A DNA stretch of 5,722 bases from Comamonas sp. lk (GCA_945898105.1 CAMDHL010000152.1:1-5722); one strand, 5' to 3'. Counted from the first letter of the stretch, positions 1 to 5,595 are shown. A program made the numbers and translations. Notes: generated by a model from the sequence alone, not told the origin.

Positions 1-30
1 ATCGTAGCAATAGCGTCTGATTAGGTTTTT

Positions 31-354
31 TTGCAGCTTCATGCCACGTTGAAGCACCGCCCATTGCTCCTGATAAGCTATTCCACCGGCAAGTGCGGTT
101 TTGAGATTTCTGAACAGGAAACGATTCTTACGGAGTCGCTTCGCAACAGCATCGATCGTTTTCATGCTTGTGGAGGCGCCCTCTCCATAACTGTGATTTT
201 TGCGTCACCATGGGTAACTGCGGCGTTGGGTGGGGTGTGGGTGCGCGAGGGTACGCTAAAGGTGCTGGAAGACCTTATGAAAGGCTGGAAACGATCACCG
301 CTAAAGTTATATGAAACCGAAGAGGTCAGTGGGCATATCTGGATTGCGCAATAG
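31..354 (+). CDS. Hypothetical protein, doubtful (107 aa, TTG start)
   Basis: This frame stays open for 107 codons from a TTG at 31, directly after an in-frame TAG at 22-24, and ends with TAG at 352-354. There is no ATG near the 5' end (the first in-frame Met is close to the C-terminus, in DLMKGW) and no convincing Shine-Dalgarno sequence before the TTG. I do not recognise a family. The C-terminal half, with ITVIFASPWVTAALG and KLYETEEVSGHIWIAQ, looks moderately protein-like, and no long minus-strand frame competes with it. All three plus frames carry a stop within the first 24 bases, so it is not simply the 3' end of an open gene running in from the left. It would converge on the SOUL gene with 40 bp between the stops. 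It could be a small gene, the remnant of a frameshifted gene, or a chance frame. Confidence 0.3.
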   Translation: MQLHATLKHRPLLLISYSTGKCGFEISEQETILTESLRNSIDRFHACGGALSITVIFASPWVTAALGGVWVREGTLKVLEDLMKGWKRSPLKLYETEEVSGHIWIAQ

Positions 355-394
355 AAAAAAACGCAGACGAATCCAGGTGACCGTTATTAGCTTG

Positions 395-1084
395 TTATTT
401 GACGTCCTCGACCTCTACCATCACCTCGTTGCGCCTGAACATGGGCAGCATCCATGGCGGGTCGTAGCGCGCCAGTTGCGTCTGCCCCAGCGCTTTCAAA
501 TTCTTTTGCCCAATCCAGACGACGAGTTCGTCGGCTTTGGCTTGGATGCGTGATTGGGTGTTAAAGCCGGTAAAGCTGTTGACTGCAAAAAGCTTCCCAG
601 GAATCTCCCGTAGCTTCACATCCGGATTCTTAGGCTTAGGGATGGTGTTCAGGTTGTACTGGCTAGGCATCACGAAGTGAACCCGCCACTGCTTGGAATC
701 CCCCATGTTTTCGGTGGGCACGAGCGCAACCGGTGCAGTCATTGCAATTTTTTGGGATTGCGGCTCCATAGTGACCGGCGCGGTCATGGCAATCTTGGTC
801 GAGCTTGTGCCTGCCTGCACTTGGTTGTTGCCGAATATGTAGTCGGCGATCCTCCTGAACCCTGCGCTTGCGGCATCATCCATATCGCCATCAACCAGAG
901 TTTCCGCTACTAACATAGGGGCGTATTGCCGCAGCTCAAAGGTCCCGGACTTGGCTATAACTTTAAAGCTGGGTTCTTCAATAGCCATAGTATTTTGGGA
1001 TAAAAAGATAAGGGCTAAGAATGTGGTCGCATAGCGCAGCAAGCCGGATTTCACATGGATTGAACTAATTAGAAAGTTTGGCAT
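395..1084 (-). CDS. Exported SOUL-family haem-binding protein
   Basis: SOUL/HBP-family protein of 229 aa from this start. Family members bind haem or tetrapyrroles; the physiological role in bacteria is unclear. What is visible: an N-terminal signal peptide with a basic/hydrophobic stretch (TTFLALIFL) and a likely cleavage after NTMA, so the mature protein would begin near IEEPSF and act outside the cytoplasm. The family core follows (FKVI...GTFELRQYAPMLVAET), then two copies of KIAMTAPV about 15 residues apart and the C-terminal hallmark ARYDPPWMLPMFRRNEVMVEV. Length is normal for the family. I chose the ATG at 1084 because GGAAAAGG lies 6 nt upstream. An in-frame ATG at 1117 would add 11 residues but has only a poor ribosome site and lengthens the signal-peptide n-region. 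It is the last gene of the minus-strand train, 50 nt (or 17 nt with the longer start) after the photolyase stop, so probably co-transcribed with it. Confidence 0.9.
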   Translation of the reverse strand: MPNFLISSIHVKSGLLRYATTFLALIFLSQNTMAIEEPSFKVIAKSGTFELRQYAPMLVAETLVDGDMDDAASAGFRRIADYIFGNNQVQAGTSSTKIAMTAPVTMEPQSQKIAMTAPVALVPTENMGDSKQWRVHFVMPSQYNLNTIPKPKNPDVKLREIPGKLFAVNSFTGFNTQSRIQAKADELVVWIGQKNLKALGQTQLARYDPPWMLPMFRRNEVMVEVEDVK

Positions 1085-1105
1085 ATCGTACCTTTTCCGA
1101 GTTAC
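1085..1105 (-). promoter_or_regulatory. Ribosome binding site deciding the SOUL start
   Basis: On the minus strand GGAAAAGG followed by TACGAT precedes the ATG at 1084, a good Shine-Dalgarno match with a 6-nt spacer. The region before the alternative ATG at 1117 offers only CCTTGGGCC-like sequence. This favours the shorter protein. Confidence 0.6.
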
Positions 1106-1134
1106 GGGTATTTTCATAATAGTCGGCCCAAGGC

Positions 1135-2706
1135 CTAAAGCTGGGCTTTGCGGTGGGCAGTGGCATGGGCTGCAATGCTTTGCCGCGCGGCAGCATCGAG
1201 GCGCCCCAGGTTCTTCAGTTGCATGGCCATGCGTGGGTTTTGCTTTAGGTGGTCCTCATGGCGCATTAAAAAATCCCAATATAAGGTGGTGAATGGGCAG
1301 GCCCGCGGGCCTGTCGACTGGGCGGGATCGTACTTGCAAGCCGCGCAGTGGTTGCTCATACGTTGAATGTATTTGCCGCTCGCGACGTAGGGCTTGCTGG
1401 CCATCAGGCCGCCGTCGCCAAACTGACTCATGCCCAGGGTATTGGGTAATTCCACCCACTCTACCGCATCCACATAAACGCTAAGGTACCACGCGTGCAC
1501 TGCCTGCGGTTTGACTCCGAGCAATAGGGCATACAAGCCGGTCACCATCAGCCGTTGGATATGGTGGGCATAGCCATGCTCCAGCGTTTGCGTAATCGCG
1601 TCTTCAAGGCACGCCATATCGGTCTTTCCCGTCCAGTACCAGGCGGGCAGGGCGGCTTGTGCGTTCAGCGCATTGCGTTCTAGGTAGTCTGGCATGTGGA
1701 GCCAATAAATGCCGCGTACATATTCGCGCCACCCCAAAATCTGCCGAACAAAGCCCTCTACAGCCGCCAGTGGCGCATGCCCATTGCTGTAGGCATCAAC
1801 GGCAGCCTGCACTACTTCGCGTGGGTTTAACAACTTGAGGTTGAGGGCGCAACTCAGGTGTGAATGGTAAAGCCAAGCCTCACCCGCCCACATCGCATCT
1901 TCATACTTCCCGAAGAGTGGCAGACGTTGAGAGATGAACGTATGTAAGGCTACCAACGCTTGTGTGCGTGTCACAGGCCAAGCGAAGCTGGACACGCTGC
2001 CGGGGTGATTGGTAAAGCGTGTTTCGACGAGCGCAATAACCTCTTGGGTGATGCTGTCCGGCGCAAAGCGGCTAGGGGGGGGGACGTTTTGCGGGCCCGC
2101 TTTACCAAAGGCTTCGCGGTTATCAGCATCAAAGTTCCATTGCCCGCCCACCGGCGCTTTGCCCTCCATCAAAATGTCGTGCTTGCGCCGCAGTTCGCGG
2201 TACCAGTATTCGAGCCGCACTTGTTTTTTGCCTTGGGCGTAGCTAGCAAATTCGCGTACCGTACTGAAGAAATGAGTGTCATCACGCAGGTCTAACGTCA
2301 ATGCATGCGCCTTTGATACAGCGCGAAGGCTTTGCAGCACCCGCCAATCACCTGGGGCACTCATTACCAGTGCGTTAGGTTGAAGTAGGGTAATCGCCTT
2401 ACTGAGTTCCAGCGCCAATGTGCCTGCGTTACCAGGCTCGTCTAATCGTGTGTAGTCCAAGGGCAGGCCCAGCTCGCGCAAGGATTCTGCAAAGTGGCGC
2501 ATGGCACTTAAAAATACCGCAATGCGCTGCTTGGCCGACCAGACATGGGTGGACTCCTCGGCCACCTCCGCCATCCAGACCACGTCTTTTTTCGCGTCAA
2601 AGCCCTGCAAAGCGGAAGATTCAAGGTTCAGCTGATCGCCCAGAACAATGACTAGATGTCGAACCTTGGTAGGCAGCTCCGGTGATGGGCTGAGGGGCTC
2701 AACCAT
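1135..2706 (-). CDS. phrB: (6-4) photolyase of the FeS-BCP/PhrB family
   Basis: Cryptochrome/photolyase-family protein of 523 aa from this start, expected to use FAD and blue light to repair (6-4) photoproducts in DNA. The N-terminal photolyase-related Rossmann domain begins at VRHLVIVLGDQL (about residues 15-26), and the C-terminal half is the helical FAD-binding domain. Cysteines at 366, 454, 457 and 470 have spacings 88/3/13, identical to the 4Fe-4S ligands of Agrobacterium PhrB (C350, C438, C441, C454). With the same constant offset the catalytic pair aligns as H381-H382, the active-site Tyr as Y440, and the electron-transfer residues as W358, W406 and Y407. Nothing essential appears missing. 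The family often carries a lumazine antenna; this is family knowledge, not visible here. The ATG at 2706 overlaps the DUF2256 stop by 8 nt and lacks a strong Shine-Dalgarno, which fits translational coupling. A TTG at 2724 would add six residues with no better ribosome site. A nine-base G run at 2075-2083 lies inside the gene, in frame. Confidence 0.95.
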   Translation of the reverse strand: MVEPLSPSPELPTKVRHLVIVLGDQLNLESSALQGFDAKKDVVWMAEVAEESTHVWSAKQRIAVFLSAMRHFAESLRELGLPLDYTRLDEPGNAGTLALELSKAITLLQPNALVMSAPGDWRVLQSLRAVSKAHALTLDLRDDTHFFSTVREFASYAQGKKQVRLEYWYRELRRKHDILMEGKAPVGGQWNFDADNREAFGKAGPQNVPPPSRFAPDSITQEVIALVETRFTNHPGSVSSFAWPVTRTQALVALHTFISQRLPLFGKYEDAMWAGEAWLYHSHLSCALNLKLLNPREVVQAAVDAYSNGHAPLAAVEGFVRQILGWREYVRGIYWLHMPDYLERNALNAQAALPAWYWTGKTDMACLEDAITQTLEHGYAHHIQRLMVTGLYALLLGVKPQAVHAWYLSVYVDAVEWVELPNTLGMSQFGDGGLMASKPYVASGKYIQRMSNHCAACKYDPAQSTGPRACPFTTLYWDFLMRHEDHLKQNPRMAMQLKNLGRLDAAARQSIAAHATAHRKAQL

Positions 2707-2875
2707 GGGGTGTCTTATGGACAACAGAATTTTTTCGGTCGCGACATGCGTCTGAGCAATACAGTACCGAATCCCAGTTCTTTGCCCAGGCTTTGCGCCA
2801 GGTCATGCTGCGGCGGCAAACTTCACAGAGCTTGCTTGGCAATGCCTGTTTGTTGCCTTTAAAGCTGGATTTCAT
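2699..2875 (-). CDS. DUF2256 small zinc-finger-like protein (58 aa)
   Basis: Short gene in what otherwise looks like an intergenic gap. The protein starts MKSSFKGNKQALPSKLCEVC and contains W26-R-K-A-W30, N33-W34-D35 and YCSDACR at 39-45. This matches the DUF2256 pattern: a basic N-terminus, LPxKxCxxC, WRKxW, W-D, and YCSxxCR. Cysteines 17/20 and 40/44 form a CxxC plus CxxxC set that probably binds one metal ion, likely zinc; metal binding is inferred. The ATG at 2875 is the only in-frame ATG before an upstream stop at 2930-2932. No clear Shine-Dalgarno precedes it. Its TGA (2699-2701) overlaps the photolyase ATG as ATGGTTGA, so the two are probably translationally coupled. I recall DUF2256 genes commonly sitting beside photolyase/cryptochrome genes. 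Function is unknown. Confidence 0.88.
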   Translation of the reverse strand: MKSSFKGNKQALPSKLCEVCRRSMTWRKAWAKNWDSVLYCSDACRDRKNSVVHKTPHG

Positions 2876-2943
2876 TTGTTTACAAAATATGAGGGGAAAA
2901 GACGAGGCTTTCTCGGTAAGCTGATACGGCTAGTTTGACATCT

Positions 2944-3657
2944 TCACCAAGGGATTTCAATCCCTTTGTAGTCCAGGAAATAGGCTCCTGATTTGGGCGG
3001 CAATTCTTTCAACGCATGAAGCATTCCATTTACGGACACCTGTGGCTCAATAACGTTAATGGAAGAATTCAAAAATGGTTGGGACAGTCTAGACTGTACC
3101 GTCCCAGGTTGTAGGGCTACCACGCGCAGATCTGGATTTTTACGCTGCAGTTCGATGGCGGCAGTTTGCAAAATCATATTCAAAGCAGCCTTTGAACTTC
3201 GGTAGCCGTACCAACCGCCTTTTTTGTTGTCCGTGATGCTGCCAACGCGGGCAGACAGCTTCGCGTATACCGACGAGCCCTTTGCCAGTAAGGGAGAAAA
3301 GTAACGCAATACCATGGATGGACCAATTGCATTGATCAAAAAGGCTTGCATTAAATGATCCGGATGAAGGCTGTTAAGCGCTTTCTCGGGGCCTACTCCG
3401 TTAATGGTGATCGCGCCGGTTGCATCGATAATTATTTGATAGGGGCCCTTGGCACTGGACAAACTTGCCTGGGTACTTATGGACTCGTGATTTGCAAGAT
3501 CAAAGTCACTGTGAGAAGCTCGGGAGATAAGTTCCACATGGGTGCATTGAGGATCCGTAAGAAACGCTTGTGCAAAAGCACCGCCAATCTCCCCGCTCGA
3601 GCCTATTACCAGCGCCTTGTACTGGCCCGTGGCGAAAAGCGGGCAACTTTCAATCAT
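2944..3657 (-). CDS. SDR-family oxidoreductase, C-factor (CsgA)-like
   Basis: Short-chain dehydrogenase/reductase of 237 aa, cytoplasmic, expected to use NAD(P)(H). Visible motifs: nucleotide-binding VIGSSGEIGGAF (residues 17-28, the GxxxGxG turn), the acidic/DATG segment at 78-81, N109 in INAIGP, and the YxxxK pair Y152/K156 in YGYRSSKAALN. The active-site segment is KLSARVGS (133-140). By alignment to FabG-like SDRs, the usual second, catalytic Ser falls on A136, with S135 just before it; as far as I recall, LSARVGS is normal in this C-factor-like branch. PGTVQSRLSQPF (184-195) is the typical cofactor-flanking loop after the catalytic helix. The substrate cannot be told from sequence. The start is an ATG with a weak ribosome site. 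The gene lies 29 nt downstream of the Rrf2 gene and 68 nt upstream of DUF2256. SDR genes recur in LitR/photolyase clusters of other proteobacteria. Confidence 0.9.
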   Translation of the reverse strand: MIESCPLFATGQYKALVIGSSGEIGGAFAQAFLTDPQCTHVELISRASHSDFDLANHESISTQASLSSAKGPYQIIIDATGAITINGVGPEKALNSLHPDHLMQAFLINAIGPSMVLRYFSPLLAKGSSVYAKLSARVGSITDNKKGGWYGYRSSKAALNMILQTAAIELQRKNPDLRVVALQPGTVQSRLSQPFLNSSINVIEPQVSVNGMLHALKELPPKSGAYFLDYKGIEIPW

Positions 3658-3686
3658 GCTTCATAAATAATTGTCACAAGGCTCTT

Positions 3687-4214
3687 TCAAGCATGCGCCG
3701 CTTGCGTGAACTTCGCCAAATCAAACACCCAACTTGGAGCCAAGGGTGGGCCAGGCTGGTTCAAGGGCTTCAGGTGAAAGGCCGTATGCATGGAGCGCGA
3801 GTCCATGTCGTCTGGCTCAACTGGTGGCAGTTGTGCCAGCACGTCGGTCAAGGGGTAAGCCTGTAGGTGCTGGCAAACCACTTCTTGCAACTCGATTGCC
3901 AGGGCCAGTGCAGCCTCACTCTCAGGGCTGCCCTGGCCCGTCTTGGCAGGTGGGTCGTTGTCTTTAAAGCACGACACCACATCCCAAACCGACAGGTCCT
4001 TGACGGGCTGCTGAAGCTGGTACCCACCGCCGGGGCCGCGGTGGGAGCAAATCAGGCCGCCGCTCTTGAGTTGCTTGACGATGATCTCTGTACTGGATAA
4101 GCACAGCCCGATGTGCCTGGCCAGCCTGGTCGTGGGCACCGGCTTTTGCCGCGAAGAAGCCGCAATGACCCCGATGGCATTGAGTCCCTGCGTTGCGTGA
4201 AGGCTTAGAAACAT
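3687..4214 (-). CDS. Rrf2-family winged-helix transcriptional regulator
   Basis: Protein of 175 aa with an N-terminal winged-helix domain of the Rrf2 type. GLNAIGVIAA (10-19) corresponds to helix 1, TTRLARHIGLCLSSTEIIVK (28-47) to the recognition helix region, and LICSHRGPGGGYQL (54-67) to the diagnostic wing. IscR, NsrR and RsrR use three clustered cysteines after the HTH to hold an Fe-S cluster. Here the cysteines are C38, C56, C82 and C114, so no canonical cluster motif is present and the signal sensed is unknown. The C-terminal tail (about 125-175) is proline-rich and unlike the family core. The start is an ATG at 4214 with only a weak AAAAG-like ribosome site. It is the first gene of the minus-strand train and diverges from the MerR gene, so it may autoregulate the shared region. 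Family assignment is firm; the role in this cluster is inference. Confidence 0.85.
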   Translation of the reverse strand: MFLSLHATQGLNAIGVIAASSRQKPVPTTRLARHIGLCLSSTEIIVKQLKSGGLICSHRGPGGGYQLQQPVKDLSVWDVVSCFKDNDPPAKTGQGSPESEAALALAIELQEVVCQHLQAYPLTDVLAQLPPVEPDDMDSRSMHTAFHLKPLNQPGPPLAPSWVFDLAKFTQAAHA

Positions 4215-4264
4215 GGCTTTTGAATAAATTACGACCCCACAAATCTACCACTGAACACTATTTT

Positions 4265-4274
4265 TCTATACAAT
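4265..4274 (+). repeat. TCTATACAAT repeat, copy 1 (candidate LitR-type operator)
   Basis: Exact copy of TCTATACAAT. It differs by one base from the T(G/A)TATACAN consensus that I recall for class II LitR sites in Pseudomonas putida. On the minus strand it reads ATTGTATAGA. Direct observation for the repeat; operator function is inferred. Confidence 0.55.
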
Positions 4275-4295
4275 CTGCCGAAATATTCTCTTTAA

Positions 4296-4305
4296 TCTAT
4301 ACAAT
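4296..4305 (+). repeat. TCTATACAAT repeat, copy 2 (candidate LitR-type operator)
   Basis: Second exact copy, 31 bp (about three helical turns) downstream of copy 1. It ends 13 bp before the MerR ATG, where a bound regulator would block or reposition transcription of its own gene. Confidence 0.55.
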
Positions 4306-4306
4306 T

Positions 4307-4316
4307 TCTACTCAAT
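4307..4316 (+). repeat. TCTACTCAAT, degenerate third copy
   Basis: Eight of ten bases match the repeat, and it lies 11 bp after copy 2. An 11-bp tandem step is the spacing known for operators of CarH/LitR-type MerR proteins. Confidence 0.4.
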
Positions 4317-4318
4317 TT

Positions 4319-5317
4319 ATGAACAACAAAGCAAACTCAGGTGGCGCAGTGCACAAGATCGGCGCGGTCTCTGCCTTGAGTGGTGTTCCCAGCCCAACCC
4401 TGCGGATTTGGGAGCTGCGATACGGCACCTTCGTCCCGCAAAAGTCCCAAGGCCAGCACCGTCTGTATACCGATGACGATGTCCTTAGGGCCACCTTGCT
4501 TAAACGGCTCACGGAGCGGGGCCATGCCATCAGTAGCCTGGCCCAACTCTCGTCGCAGGAGCTCAACGCATTGCTGGTGCAAGGACAGGATGCAAGTCGA
4601 TCACGCACAGATGCACGCCTTGCGGGTCAGCCTGCATCGATGGTTGTCGTCGGGGTGGCCTTGGCCAGTCGTATCGAATCGAAAAAATTTACCCTGAGCT
4701 TCATTGACCAGAACATCAAGGTGACAAACATCTTCAATGATTTGCCACATGCGCTGGGTGCCACATTTGAGCGCCAAGTTCCCTTCTTACTCGTAAAGGC
4801 GAACTCCTTGCATGCTGGTATGCAAATTGACATTCATCGATTAGCCCAAAACTGTAAGGCGATCCAAGTGATTGTTTTGTACAGCTTTGGCCAAGACAAC
4901 GTCATCCAAGTGATGAAACGATCGGGGATGATTGTTCGCAAAGAACCTGCATCTGATGCGGAGTTGGCCGATTTGATCAATTCGGCCTTGCTAGTGGGCA
5001 CCGAAAAAGGATCCACCGGTCTGGTGGTGGGCAGTGTGATACCGCCCAGGAAATACAGCGAGTTAACGCTTAACCGCGTAGCCAATATCTCCACCAATGT
5101 GCTTTGCGAATGCCCGCGCCATGTTGCGGAGATAATTACCCAGCTGGCGAATTTTGAGCAATACAGCCATGAATGCTTGAACAAATCGGCAGAAGATGCG
5201 CACCTGCACGCATACCTGAGTTCAGTGTCTGGTTCTGCGCGTGCGCTGTTTGAAAGTGCCCTAGAAATGGTGGCAAATCACGAGGGTATCGCACTGCATG
5301 ACAATGTTTTGGAATAG
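4319..5317 (+). CDS. MerR-family regulator, class II LitR-like (no B12 motif)
   Basis: Protein of 332 aa. Residues 13-80 are a MerR winged HTH: KIGAVSALSGVPSPTLRIWE, then RYG...P, GQHRLYTDDDV and a dimerisation-side helix. After a short linker (about 90-105) comes an alpha/beta domain (108-225; MVVVGVALASRIESKKF, VPFLLVKANSLHAG, IQVIVLYSFG) that resembles the Rossmann part of LitR/CarH. No helical cobalamin bundle and no D/ExHxxG cobalamin motif are visible, so B12 photosensing is unlikely. The C-terminal segment (248-326) has TNVLCECPRHVAEIITQL and a helical HxxL...ARALFESALE...HEGIAL region; I recall it from betaproteobacterial MerR proteins but know no function. I chose the ATG at 4319. 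A TTG at 4193 would put the N-terminus inside the Rrf2 gene and across the repeats. No Shine-Dalgarno is visible, so the mRNA may be leaderless or nearly so. Likely controls the divergent photolyase operon; class II LitR proteins are thought to take a light signal from a separate LOV photosensor, none of which is encoded here. Confidence 0.85.
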   Translation: MNNKANSGGAVHKIGAVSALSGVPSPTLRIWELRYGTFVPQKSQGQHRLYTDDDVLRATLLKRLTERGHAISSLAQLSSQELNALLVQGQDASRSRTDARLAGQPASMVVVGVALASRIESKKFTLSFIDQNIKVTNIFNDLPHALGATFERQVPFLLVKANSLHAGMQIDIHRLAQNCKAIQVIVLYSFGQDNVIQVMKRSGMIVRKEPASDAELADLINSALLVGTEKGSTGLVVGSVIPPRKYSELTLNRVANISTNVLCECPRHVAEIITQLANFEQYSHECLNKSAEDAHLHAYLSSVSGSARALFESALEMVANHEGIALHDNVLE

Positions 5318-5355
5318 TACTTTTTAACCAACCCGTAGTTAACAGTTCAACGTAA

Positions 5356-5369
5356 TTTTTCATGAAAAA
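5356..5369. repeat. Perfect 14-bp palindrome TTTTTCATGAAAAA
   Basis: A perfect inverted repeat lies immediately before the AGGAG of the next gene. It could be an operator, a weak RNA hairpin over the ribosome site, or a chance product of A/T-tracts. The T-run and adjacent weak TTAAC/GTTAA pair (5324-5342) do not make a convincing terminator for the MerR gene. Confidence 0.35.
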
Positions 5370-5380
5370 AAGGAGCGCAA

Positions 5381-5563
5381 ATGAGTGAGGATCTAAGGTG
5401 CTGTGGTACTGGAACCTGCATCATAAATTCAGAAGGTGAGTGCTGGTGCGGGCAACGGTGGGATGGCGAAAAAATGTGCTTTCAAAAGCCGCTTGCGCAG
5501 GGACTTAATCCAAACAGTGAAAGCTCGGGCGACGGACCGCAAGCCGCGAATCAACCGGACTAA
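5381..5563 (+). CDS. Small conserved Cys-rich protein (60 aa), function unknown
   Basis: The ATG has a strong ribosome site, AGGAG at 5371-5375 with a 5-nt spacer. The protein has no signal peptide, so it is probably cytoplasmic. Residues 6-33 hold six cysteines: C7-C8 in RCCGTGTC, C13, C21-W-C23 in GECWCGQRWDG, and C33 in KMC. The rest (34-60) is polar and apparently disordered. I recall similar short proteins with RCCGTGTCIIN...CWCGQ.WDG..MC in other Comamonadaceae-like genomes, always as hypothetical proteins. The cysteine set suggests metal or Fe-S binding, which is inference only. It lies 63 nt after the MerR stop and 32 nt before the next start, compatible with one transcript. Confidence 0.75.
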   Translation: MSEDLRCCGTGTCIINSEGECWCGQRWDGEKMCFQKPLAQGLNPNSESSGDGPQAANQPD

Positions 5564-5595
5564 ACCTTTATCCCCCGGCTTAATAGTTTTTCGTC

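Larger units (their letters stand above)
4215..4318. promoter_or_regulatory. Divergent promoter region between Rrf2 operon and MerR gene
   Basis: This 104-bp, clearly AT-rich segment separates two divergently read regulator genes and must hold at least one promoter. TACAAT elements (4269-4274 and 4300-4305) could serve as -10 boxes toward the MerR gene. Toward the Rrf2 gene, TTAAAG with TATAGA 19 bp away is a weak candidate resembling MerR-type long spacers. Neither is certain. The repeats listed separately are candidate operators for the MerR/LitR-like protein. Confidence 0.6.

Noticed and set aside
354..394. Rho-independent terminator after the SOUL gene
   Set aside because: On the minus strand there is a run of seven T, but I could not find a stable GC stem just before it.
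311..553. 80-codon plus-strand frame crossing the SOUL 3' end
   Set aside because: It is mostly antisense to the conserved SOUL C-terminus, and its product is of low protein character.
1960..2295. 111-codon plus-strand frame opposite the photolyase, and other frames opposite or within the SDR, SOUL, Rrf2 and MerR genes
   Set aside because: All lie inside well-supported genes in another frame, have no recognisable domain and lack good start signals.
2707..2724. TTG start at 2724 for the photolyase
   Set aside because: No Shine-Dalgarno precedes it, and the ATG at 2706 forms a typical 8-nt coupled overlap with the DUF2256 stop.
2875..2886. Inverted repeat TTTGT-TT-ACAAA at the DUF2256 start codon
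   Set aside because: Arms are only 5 bp of A/T-rich sequence and match no operator I know; chance is likely.
2876..2943. Terminator or separate promoter between the SDR and DUF2256 genes
   Set aside because: Only a 4-bp CGAG/CTCG stem followed by TCTTTTCCCC is present, and no paired -35/-10 elements; too weak to annotate.
4193..4318. 42-residue N-terminal extension of the MerR protein from TTG at 4193
   Set aside because: It overlaps the 5' end of the Rrf2 gene, runs through AT-rich intergenic DNA and the repeats, and has no homology to MerR N-termini. The ATG at 4319 leads directly into the HTH.
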